Assembly (NCBI RefSeq): GCF_027595985.1
Contig: NC_073304.1
Span: forward strand, 47,037,137 to 47,101,136
From: Sorex araneus
Taxonomy: Eukaryota; Chordata; Mammalia; Eulipotyphla; Soricidae
DNA: 64,000 bases
Reading direction: 5' to 3'
This document shows, one piece after another, positions 1 through 12,300 of this stretch. Positions within the stretch are counted from its first letter, which is position 1. Each line of letters starts with the position of its first letter. Made by a program: the position numbers and the translations under genes. Below the pieces are notes generated by a model. The model was not told where the DNA came from. It searched no databases and saw only the letters and a program-made list of their open reading frames with translations.

Positions 1-209
1 TCTTTCGAACATTTAAAATTCTGTATTACGTGTATGAATCACTTATTTAAAAATTCTAAGGAAATTAATGTTTAAGTCATATACTTTATGACCCATCTTA
101 GTAATAAGTCAGGTATATAGAAGATAGTCTGATGCAACAAAACTAAATTGAAATAAAAACATTACATTTGTGCCACCCAAACATTTCTAAATTTTATAAT
201 AATTCTTAC

Positions 210-307
210 CTAAATAGTTGTTGAAAATTTGGTTTAACAAAGTTTGCTTCGATATTCTGTCTAATGCATATTATATGGGTTATTCCATGTTTCTGTAGTA
301 TAGGTAG
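210..307 (-). CDS. STYX: STYX coding exon 4
   Basis: Ninety-eight nucleotides: 32 codons plus two bases. Encodes LPILQKHGITHIICIRQN and continues to a C-terminal NFQQLF plus a split Arg codon. Acceptor tttatag, donor gtaaga. The following exon must lie left of position 1. Confidence 0.94.
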
Positions 308-3300
308 CTATAAAAAGAAAAGGGATAAGGAGAAAAATCATTTAAAATACTTTATCATCTTATTGTGACAGATGTTTTAAAATATACAAGATTCAATGTT
401 AGAATTAACATACCTAAATCTGAGCCTGTTTGAAGTATAGAGGAAGTAGTGGTAATTTTGAAACAATGTACCTGAAGTGATCAGCAAGATATGTGACTGA
501 TTGAGTAGTACACTAAATGTCCTCACACAAAGCTGATAAAATTGTTTAGCATCTATATTAGAGCTTCATGGGACCTGTAATGTGCTTGAATGGGGAAGAT
601 GCTGTCCTATTCATTGAGAGGTTGAGAGAATTATATAACATGGTATGTGTAAGGGGTCTAATACAGTGAACATGGCAAAGGTTTAGTAAAAATTACAATC
701 ACATATAATGATTACAATGTTTGGTATCTGGAAGGGGCTACTACACCTAAACTTAAGAAACAGGAGTTTGCTTTTTGTTTACTGACTCACAGTAAAACAC
801 TAAAAGTTCTTGTTCAGTAATTATCTGTTCAAAAAAGCATGAGCAAGAAGTATCTTGAGTCTTCTATGATAGTTTTTAATTCTGTATGCTTTTGAGAGAC
901 AATATAGGTTCTTTTTCTCTTTTTAATTAATTTATCATTAATTCATAATATTATATTACATGGGTGGGCAGAGCTTAATGCCTGCATACAAAATTCACCA
1001 CACACACAGTTCTAGTGTTATCCCACTACCAAAAAAACAACCTAAAAACCCTCTACCCGTTCCTCCCACCCACTTCCATCTCCCTCGTAACTGCTGTAGT
1101 TTCCACCAAATCCTGGGAGTTAGTTTTGTTGTTTGGTGTCAGTTCATTCGCTTTATATAATCCTCTATCTTTAATTCCTATGCCCTATAATAGATAGCCA
1201 AAAATATACTGGTAATTTACAAAAGAAGTTAAAGGAGTAATCCATTTGTGATAATCTGAATGTTTCCCCCTAGAACTAATATGAAATCCTAGCCTCCAGT
1301 GATGTATACTGTGAGGAGCTGAGGCCTTTGGGAACTAATTAGATAGAAATGACATCATGAAGGCAGAGCCCACATAATGGAATTAATAACTTTATTTTGG
1401 TTTTGGGGTCACACCTGGCAATGCTCCTGGGTTACTCCTGGCAGTACTTGGGAGACCATATGAGGGGACCATATGGGATGCCAGGGGTAGAACTGGGTTG
1501 GCTGCTTGCAAGGCAAATGCCTTACCCACAATACTATCTCCGGCCTCAGAATTAGTAATTTCATAAGACCAAACATCAGAGCTTCTTCTGAAAGATATAA
1601 CACTAAACACCAGAAAGGGGGGTAGGGTCTTCAAAATCTAACCATGCTGGCATAAGAATATGACTTTTCACGTTCCAAAACAGAGAAACAAAATATCTGC
1701 TATTGAAATCATCCAGCCTATTGTACCTTATGTAAGCAGCCTCAACTAATTTTTTATGACTGTAATTATTTTAATTGAAGTAACATTCATTTACAAATTA
1801 ATGGGTCTGAGGCATATGGCATTGCAAATCAAGATCTATATGTGCTAAATTTTGTCAAAATCCTAGCTCTCAAAAGTTTTAAATGTTAAATAGCTTGGGC
1901 CTGGAGCAATAGTAGAGTGGGGAAGGTTGCTTGCCTTTCATGCATCCAAACCAAGTTCAATCCCTGGCAACCCCCGACCCCACAGGGAGTGATCCTTGAA
2001 AGCAAAGCCAAGAAAAAAAGCCCTAAACAAAACACTGAGTGTGGCCCCAAAATCAAAACTAAATGTTTTTCTTAAAAATCTGTTTTAATAAGCTCTGAGA
2101 GCTTATTAAACTATTATGACAGCACAGTAAACTATTACTAAAAAAAAGCCTTACTAAAATAGAAGTCAGAGATAACAGCAAACACTACTTTTTACTTTTC
2201 AATGGCTTTTCATTTATTCTTAGTAAATTATGACATTTTCTCACACTTACAGAAACATTTCTCATACCTACAAAAGTCAATATTAACAAAGAGCTTGATC
2301 TTTTTATTAAAACTATTTGAATCTACTACCAAATAAGTTTAAGTAAAATTCTTGGACTGCAGGGATAGTACAAAGGTTTTAAGGCACTGGTCTTGCAAGT
2401 GGTCAACCTGGGTTCGATCTCCATCAGCACAATTGTTACCTGAGCATTGTCAGGAGTGATCCCTGAGCACAGAGCCAGGGGTAAGTCCTGAACACTACCA
2501 GGTGTGCCCCCCACCCCAAATCAAAACAAACCAAATCTTTTATTCCAAGGCTGGAGAGAGAACAGCAGGTAAGATGCTCGCAATGCACACACCTGACCTG
2601 GGTTCGATCCCTGTTACCCCCCCCATAAGGTATCCCAATGACCCTTATTGTAGGATGACATTGCTTTGTCCTTTCCCCCCTTGCCACAAGGAGCTTAGGT
2701 TTATCCCAGTCACACCCATCAAGGTGCTCCTGAGTCACTTCCATTCCTTTGTCTATCTGTAAACACTTCTCTATGCTCTCTTCCCCAAAGAGTTAATTAG
2801 CTTTTCCCCCTAATCAGACTCTATTAATTTGTAAGGTCAGATCTTTCTAGGACACTGAACTTATATTGTAAGTTAATACTGCCTTTCTCCTCTCCTATGT
2901 CTTTTGAATAGTTTGCTTTAAAGCAATGTCCTTTTTGTATCAACACAAAAAGACAACATTATGCTTTTGTAACCTGGGATTTAATTGGCTTCGAATATTA
3001 TTCATTCCCGGGCATCTGCTTTCTGGACAAGCCTCAGTTGCCCTCAGTTCTTAGCACCCCAAAAGCAGGGTCCCGATGAGGGACGGGACGGACCCAGGGT
3101 GAGTTATGTGATACCCTGGCATCGAGATGGACCTGGCCAAAGTGCTACAATTCTTAACTCTAAGTTAAGAGCTTGATCATGGACAAATGCTGTCATGATC
3201 CAAAACTAATGAGAAACTAGGACCCTTCTAGGGATAGGAAAGACTAATCTGGCCTGAGCACTGTAGTCTGAGATTGAGATGGCCCCAGGAGAGCAATTCT

Positions 3301-6300
3301 ATAAGCTTAATATGCATCTCTTACTGTGTCCATACAAAATGATTAATATTATGAATGCTTATATGTTTGTTGGCCAAGGAGAGGAGAAACACGCCCTTGG
3401 GTGGGTCCTTATGCTGAAAGAGAATTTGTCCTAGAAGCAGCATCCCCTGAGGTAAAGAACTTAAACCCTATTGATTGTGACCACACCTATGTGTAAGCCC
3501 CAACCCACTTCTGCTGGGGGGATTTAACTAGGCTGTAAGAGTGGGTTGGGGGTCGAGATCGAGAGCCAGGAGAGAAGCGGGGAGAGAGAGACAGGAGAGA
3601 ATGGACTAAACAGCAACTGATCAATCGGCTTGGCCCTCATTTTCCTCCTCTGTCTGCCCCATGGCCCGAGCCGCTCCGACTGGGGGAGCGGCCTGGGACC
3701 GACCCCTGAAAACCTGGGCACAGCTGACGGGGAGAGCCACCGGGGCTCTCCCCTGGCCGTGCCCCCTGCCAGATATTTTTTACACCTTATGAGCACAGAG
3801 CCAGGAATAAGTCTGAGCAGGTCCAGTGTGGTCCCCAAGCAATCAAAAACACAAACAATAATAAAGCTTCTTTTCCAAACTATGACTTCTTTAATTCCAT
3901 TTTTGTATTTTAAATAGCTTTTGGATAATGGTACAGAAAGAAATCTGGCCTGTATTATGTGACTCAAAGTAAAAAACTAATCAAACTCTGCTAAAAAAGC
4001 ATTCTATTCGTCTAACACCAGTAATGCTGAGAGGGAAAGAGGCTTTAAGAAGTTGTATCTAGTAAACAAGTCAATTTCATCTGACAAATATTATACTAGC
4101 TATATTCATAGAGTGTAGTGGCAAATAAATAATCCCAAAAGTCTGAATTGTGTACATCAAATTATTTTGATCAGTAATTTTGTTCATTTTTAAGACATAA
4201 TTAGGTCTAACCTTGTCTTGGACTCATTTTTTTTTTAAACCAACATCTCAACTTTCCAACCTCTCTGTTGGTCATCAAAAAAAACTAAGGTTAACAGTGC
4301 AAAAACTTATATTAAAAATCAAATAAAAAAAAACCTCTCGTAGAAGAATGGTGGATGGGAAGCAAATGGGTTGGGGTGGAATGAGGGGGCATTCGTGGAG
4401 GGGTGGAGGGAAGTGAACACTGGTGAAGGGATCAGTGTCAAAACAGTGTATGCCTAAAGCCCAGTCACGAATAACTTTGTAATTTCAAGGTGACTAAATA
4501 AAATAAATTAATAGCACTGTAGCACTTTTGTCCCACTGTTCATCAATTTGCTCTAGCAGGCACCAGTAACGTCTCCATTGTGAGACTTATTACTGTTTCT
4601 GGCATATCAATACTCCAGGGATAGCTTGCCAGGCCCTGCCGTGTGGGCGGGATACTCTCAGTAGCTTGCCGGGCTCTCCAAGAGGGAACGGAGGAATTGA
4701 ACCTGGTTCAGCCTCAGCCACATGCAAGGCAAACGCCCTACCCACTGTGCTATAGCTCCATTCCAAATTAATAAACAAGATTATCCTAAGTGATGCTTCA
4801 ATAGTAAAAAAAAAAAATCCTTTAATGTACATAGACATCAAAGTATATCATAAAAACTCATAAAGTTTATTGTGGATATTTATCATATATAAGAATGACA
4901 TCTAGGAGTGATCCCAGGTGCCCCAAGCACACTCGCTGTTGTTTTTGTGCCACACCCAGAGATACTCAGGAGTTACTGCTGGCTCTGCACTCAAGAATCA
5001 CTCCTGGTGGTGCTTAGGAGAACATATTGGAAGCCGGGGATGGAACCCAGGTTGGTCCCATACAAGACAAGTACCTTACCTGATAAGCTATCTCTTAGGC
5101 CCCCAAAAGATCTGTTCTAACTGGGGATGCTCAGGGCTTACTCCTAGTTCTGCACTCAGGAATCACCTCTGATGAGCTCAGGCTCAGGAGACCATTAAGA
5201 TTCTGGGAATCAAACTTGGGTTGGCCACATTGAAGGCAATCCAGTATTGAAATGTTGAAATGGTATTATTTCAACATTTCACATTATAATTCTAGGAAAA
5301 TACGCAACACTGTAGTATTTCCAAGGGCTGAATTCTCAAGAACCTAGTTTCTTTTTTTGGCTTTTTGGGTCCACCCAGATATGCTCAGGGCTTACTCCTA
5401 GCTCTGTGCTTAAGGAGAGGCTAATTCAAATATTAAACCTTTATTTTGAGCTTTAAATTTATCTTTCATATTGTTCCAAAGTTTAGAAAGTACCTTGGAG
5501 GGTAAATAAAGTATTAAATAAAAGCCAGTTATTTGATAAATCAAGCGTGGCTCTCATGATAAAAATAAAATACAAACAATTAGGTACTTAGGTACTCTTA
5601 GTGACAACTACAATTAATTTGTAGGAGTTGTAGTCCCTCCTTCCAAAAAATTCATTGTTACTAAAAATATCTACTACTAAAAGTTAGTTAATACAGTCGC
5701 TGTATGGGGTGAGGGTGGTGGGAGGGATACTGGGAACAGTGGTGGTGGAGAATGGGCACTGGTGGAGGGATGGGCACTGGTGGAGGGATGGGTACTGGTG
5801 GAGGGATGGGTACTCGATCATTTTATGACTGAAATTTAAGCACAAAAGTTTGTAAGGCTGTAACTGTATCTCACGATGATTCATTAAAAAATTAAAAAAA
5901 AACCAGTTCCTATATACATACTTACAATTCTAAGTTAGAGTTCATACCTTGCTTTTCATAGCAGAAGAATATGGGCCTAAAAACAATCCAGGTAAAATTT
6001 CCTGGGGAGGGAGGAGAGAGAAAACAAGATAGTCACCATCAGCAATTTAAGTCAACATAAAGTATGTGCCATAAATGGATGTGTAGGGTGTTTTCAGAAT
6101 TATAATTGCTAAAAAGTTTGTTATTGAAGGAACATTTCCTAGAAATATAGATGTGCTTATATCAAATGAGATATTCAAAGTTTTAGTTCTACAAAATCAA
6201 GTATTTTAATTTTCATAGTGCTTTTTATTAGCAGTTTAGACGGAATTAGTACCTTTGGCTTCTGTCTTATAGATTAATAAGGTATGTCTAGTTGTCTATA

Positions 6301-9300
6301 TGCTAGAAATAAAAGAATCTAAAAATAAGCTCATACCTTTGAAATTACATAAAACCTCAAACATATCAAAAGCAGCACAAGATAGAACAAAACAGCCCGA
6401 TTACCTATAAATAGTAAAAATAAAGTATTTCAAAGCTAAAAAAAAAATGTATACTATCAAATGTATACAATTACATATCTCCCTACTGACTGAATTTAAA
6501 CATTTAAATAAGCAACTCTATATGCAAAATGAAAACTTATTCCTATGAATACAGGGAACTCAGTTGGGCTATATTTAACCCCACACTAAACAATAATCTT
6601 ATAGTTCTCTAGGACACCATAGTGAGAATAGGTCTGATTTCTCCTACCAATTTCTTATACAATAATCTTATAGTTCTCTAGGACACCATAGTGAGAATAG
6701 GTCTGATTTCTCCTACCAATTTCTTTTTTTTTGGGGGGGGGTCACACCAGGCAATGCACAGGGGTTACTCCTGGCTCTGCACTCAGGAATTACCCCTGGC
6801 GGTGCTCAGGGGACCATATGGGATGCTGGGAATTGAGCCCGGGTCGGCCGCGTGCAAGGCAAACGCCCTACCCGCTGTGCTATTGCTCCAGCCCCCTCCT
6901 ACCAATTTCTTATACAATAATCTTATAGTTCTCTAGGACACCATAGTGAGAATAGGTCTGATTTCTCCTACCAATTTCTTGTAGGCAGAAATTATATTTA
7001 CTCGTCTTTGCATTTCCTTTAACATCAAATAGTGCTTTATAGGTACTCACATATCTTTTAAGTATGAAAGAAAATATTTTTAGAAGATGTCAAGGGATTT
7101 CCAAAAATGGGAGACACTAGCTTGATCCTGGGGCTAAGAAAATATTTTTAGAGATGTCAAGGGATTTCCAAAAATGGGAGACACTAGCTTGATCCTGGGG
7201 CTGCAAGAGCCTGTTGTAAAAAATGATGTAAGATTAACTGTTATGAGGATTCACTATCACTCTATACTACTGTTCATTCTATACAAGAATTCAATTCAGT
7301 GTTCTGGAGAATTGGAAAAGTTTATTATAAATAATATACAGAGTCAAATAATTTTATTCAAAAGAACAATGTATTTTAGAGTCATATCTCCTGAAGAGTC
7401 TAGACTACAAGTATCTTTTAAAGAGAGTGCATATGTACAGTACCTAATTTTTCAGATAAGACCCAATTAACCTTAAAAATGATAATATCTTAAAAGTTCA
7501 GTGATAAACCTGCTCTTCTGTTAAATGGGGTTATTTAACAGTGATAACAGTAATAATATGGTTTGGCAATAAACAAAATTATCATACCTGCATCTCTCGT
7601 CTCATAGGGTAGGTCCATTCCTTTAAAATGAAAGAGCACAAGAACAAAGAATTGAAAAAGAATTACCCAATGAAAATTTAAAATATGACATATAAGTAGA
7701 AGGGGAGCAAAACCCAAGTCTGATGCACAAGTGTGTGGATCTTTAAGAAAAATTATACTTTAAGAACATTTTCTAAAAATAAGGCTGGAGAAATAGCTCA
7801 AGGGGCTGAGCTATTCTCCTGTTTTGCATGCAGGTGACCTGAGTTGGAGTCCCAGCACCACATGGTACCTGGAGGACTACCAGGAGTGACTGATTGCTCA
7901 GCACCAATCCAGGAAGAGTCCAACGCACAGGGTTTTTGCCCAAGAACAAAAAAATTCTCTTATAAAAACAACAGGTTCAATTGACTTCACAGAATACGAG
8001 AATTTAAATAGGAAAAATAGTGACTATGATTATAATATATATTACTAGGATTCCATTATGTTATTTCAACAGAGTGGATGATTTAATCAGCTCATTATTA
8101 AGGTTAGATACTCTAGAAATTTCTTTTGAAATCTGACTCTCTAAGTCATCAAATCAATTTTATCATTCATAGCAATTCTAGTAAGCAGGCACAACTAGCT
8201 AAAATATGTGAAGAAAGCCTCAGAAAGAAAAGAATGCTGAGCAAAATCCACAATGGTTAATAGAATGGTTGTGGCAATATGAATAAAAGTGCTTAGAAGA
8301 CTTTCGTAAGCCCTTTGATGAATATATGCATTCACTTCTCTTGGGTATATAAGTAGCAACAAAATTGCTGGGTTATGTAGTGGGCCTATACACTGCCAAA
8401 ACTTCTACAAAAACAATTTAGACTCCCACCAACAATGTGTGGAAGTTCCAGTTGTTCCACAACACCTCTAAAGTCTTATTTTAAATAGCAATGTAACCTA
8501 AGAGAAAACCAAAGACTGTTTAAAGTATGAAGTATCTAAGTCCAAAGAGCTAGGATATCAAAAAGGCAATAGCTGTTTAGTGAAAGATAAACGTGGAAAA
8601 GTAAAAGTTATCTGAAGGGCTGATGGAGTACACAAGGGTGAAGGTACTTGTCTTGTACACAGCCCACCCAAGACTGAACCCCACCGGTACTATGAAAAAT
8701 GATTTCAGATCACAAAGAGTAAGTTCTGAGCACCAGAATGTAGTCCCAAATGGGAAAATGAAAAGAAAGAAAGAAAAAGCACAAGAAACTCAAAACCGAA
8801 ACTCATTCCCACAGAAATGGTTACCCTAACCTTTCGAAGCTTTACCTTTGAGCAGAAAGAAGGTGGTGAAGTAACAGGGATAGATGATCTTCCTAATCAC
8901 AATATGGCCTTTGTTCAAGTTTGCCATTAAAATTATATTAGGCCAAATGAAAATTTAACGTCAAGTGCCTGAGTGGCACCTAAGTGTTCATAGGTTCCTA
9001 GGAAAAGCATATGTTTTTGGTTTGGTTTGGTTTGGTTTTTGGTTTTTAGTAAGAGGTCACATTCAGCCATGTTCATGATTGCTCCTGGCTCTGAGCTCAG
9101 AGATTACTCCTAGTGGGCTTGGGGGACCACATGGGCTGTAGGGGACCGAAAGCAGGTCACACTGACCCTGACTTAAACCACAAGAATGGAAGGATGCCAG
9201 CAACAGGACTAACACTCAAAAAGTGATGAAATGTTAACCTAAAAAATATCTCAGGAAATAATCCTTCAAGAACAAGAGTGAAATAAAACAACTTCATACA

Positions 9301-12300
9301 AACATAGTTTGAGCCTACTACTCCCAGACTTTAATTCAAGGAATTTCTCAAAGGTATTACTGTCTCCGTTTTATAATTTTTTTGGGGGGGAGGAGGTGGG
9401 CACACCGGGCTATGCTCAAATGTTACTCCTGTCTCTGCACTCAGGATTTACTCTTGGCATACAGGATAGGGGAAATCGAACCCAGGTCAGCTATGTGTAA
9501 GGCAAGCACCCTAACCACTGTCGTAGGTGTACTAACAGCCTGTTCCCTATAACTCTGTTTTAAGCAAAGAGAAACTAAGTAACATGATTTCTAGTCTAAG
9601 TAATCAGACTCCATAGTCTATTCTCTTATTCATTATACTACACAGCAGTCTGCCAAAGGAACTATATGGCAAACATACAGTTACACTGAAATAAATATTG
9701 ACCAAATAAAACAATGACTAAAATGGCAACTAACAGAGTGTATAATTACCAAGCCACTTGGGAAGGGAGGGTGTAATCCAATTGTACAAAATTAATATGT
9801 GCTTCTTCAACTTTCGAGTGTTTTAACCATTTATATGGAAGTTTTAAGACAAAAGCATAGAAGCCAAGGATGTGGCTCAAGTAATAGAGCATCTGCATGT
9901 ACATTCAAGGTGTCAGGTACCCATCCCTGGTACTGCACAGGAGATTCAATTCTAAGAACTACTGGGTTTTGCACCGGATACAAAGTAATAGGTATGTATC
10001 CTCTAAAATCTTGAAAGCTTTCTCTCATAGAATATTTAATTTGGAAGGGTCAGAGCAAAGTACAGCAGGAATGGCATTTGCCTAGCACATGGCTAAGCGT
10101 CCCTGAATGCAGAGGCAGGAATAAGTCCTGAGCACCACCAGGTGTGCACAACCTTCCCCCATTCCCCACCCTTACCCCCAAAATAGAATTGGAACTATTA
10201 CTGGTGCTAGTATAAGATCCTGATCCTAAATCCACCCTTTATTTGACCTAGTCCTGATTATTATCTACAAAAGGTATCTAAATCTGCCTCTCTCTATGGA
10301 TCCTACTAATGCCTCTAGCTTACAGGTCAAGATTTTAAATCATTAATACTCACATTCTTGCTTTATCAGATAACCATCTATCTGGGCGTCTCTAATAGCC
10401 AATTTTTGCCTGTATCAAAGTTAATCTTGATCTGTTTAAATTGCTCCGAAAATTCATCACTTTAAAGATAGTAATAATGGGACCTGAGGGATGGAACAGT
10501 AGGTAGGACATTTGCCTTGCCCCAGGATCCCATATGGTTGTCTCCAGAGCATCACGAGGTGTGGCCCCCAAACCAAAAACAAATAAAGATAATACTGTTA
10601 ATGAGCAGGCTCCTGAAGTGAGTTACTAACATAGTTAACTAGAAGACTCAATTTGCAAAACTTGTACTGGTTAAACAGTCCAGGTATGTTTTTCAAATCA
10701 TAATATACCAGCTAAACAAAACAAAAAATTCCTAAATTGTTAGACACACCATGTTCTGATAAACACAATTCTAAGTGAAAATCTTACAATCTTTCATCAA
10801 TATGAGCTAGAAGGTACCACATACTGAAAATCAGCTAACCCCAGTTAGGTCTCCAGCACATAAGTACATGGTCAAGCCCTTCCAGGAGTCATCTCTGAGC
10901 ACAGAGTCAGGATGAGCACAGAACAGTGTAACAACAACAACAACAAAATCTGAACAGGGGTCAACTGCAACTAAACTAAATGTTTTACTTCTATCTGAAA
11001 AATCTTAATTCTAGAATTTTAAAACCAACAGCCCTAACTATACAACTAATTTCATTAGTAACCAGCTTTCTTTTCTTCCTCACATCTACAAAGCCATTCT
11101 ATCTTGCCAGAAGGATGTATCAGAAAGTCAACATTTTAATTAATTCAACATATAATATATACCAACTCTTTTGTGAAAGAAACAGAGGCAAAGACAGAAA
11201 CTTATTGGTGACTAAATTTCCCTAAGAAATTTCTAGTCTCTTTCATAGAAAACAGACATTGATCTAAGGGATGTATAACTGTTTGAATATCCATATGGAT
11301 AACTTACAAGGCAGGTTCCATTACAGTAAGGCTTATAAATCTCCTAGGATTGAATTAGTCTGGAGGGCTCACATGGGAGGGAAGCATGAGACATGGGGCA
11401 AAACTGGGAAAAGCTTCTCTGAATAAAGAATGCATTCCACAAGTGAAATCTAATCCTACAGTAAGTAGTCAATTAAATGAGATCAAGGAAAGTGGTGGCA
11501 GTCATGACAGGAGATAAAAGCAAATCCAAAGACCCTTGAGGGCAAGATTAAAACATTCAGGAACTGAGAGAAAATGAGGAAGACTAGGGCATACAGAAAA
11601 AGAAGCAAGAATATCTTGTAATGAAGTTTGATCAGTAGACAGATGCCAGACTGCGTAGGATCCTGCAGGTAGCCTCAAATGTTTGAATATCACGCAAAAG
11701 ATAATGGGAAATCATGGCAAAATTTAAACAAAGCAGTGACAATGCAAATTTATTTAAACACAGCTAATTTGTGCTAGTATCATTTAATAAAGAACACCCT
11801 TGAAACTAACAGAAACAGAATACCCTTTAGGCAGAAGAGATAATACAGAGATCAGTTAAGGTCTCGCACACGTCAACCTGAGCTGATTTTAGGCAATACA
11901 TATATTCCTCCCAACCCTTGTCCATCCACAGCACAAAGCTAGGAGTGATCCATGAGCACTGCAGGGTATAGCCCCAAATCCAAAACAAAAAACTTGGTAT
12001 CTTGAACAGTATTTCAAGATATTTGACAAAAATATTAAGATACAGGATCATCAAGCTTGCGTATCAGTTAAGTATTACTTTACCAGCAATCAATCAGTAG
12101 CATTCATTAGAATCTAACTACTTGAATTCCATTTTAACTAAATTCAAATTGTAATTTAGCTTTTCATATACTATGAAAGAAAGACACAGCTGGCTAGGCA
12201 CTCCATGTACCATTTGACACTTCACACATCTCACTAAAAATTAGAAAGTTAACATTCTACTTTATTCATTTATTGCAAGTAACCTCATATCCTATTTGAT

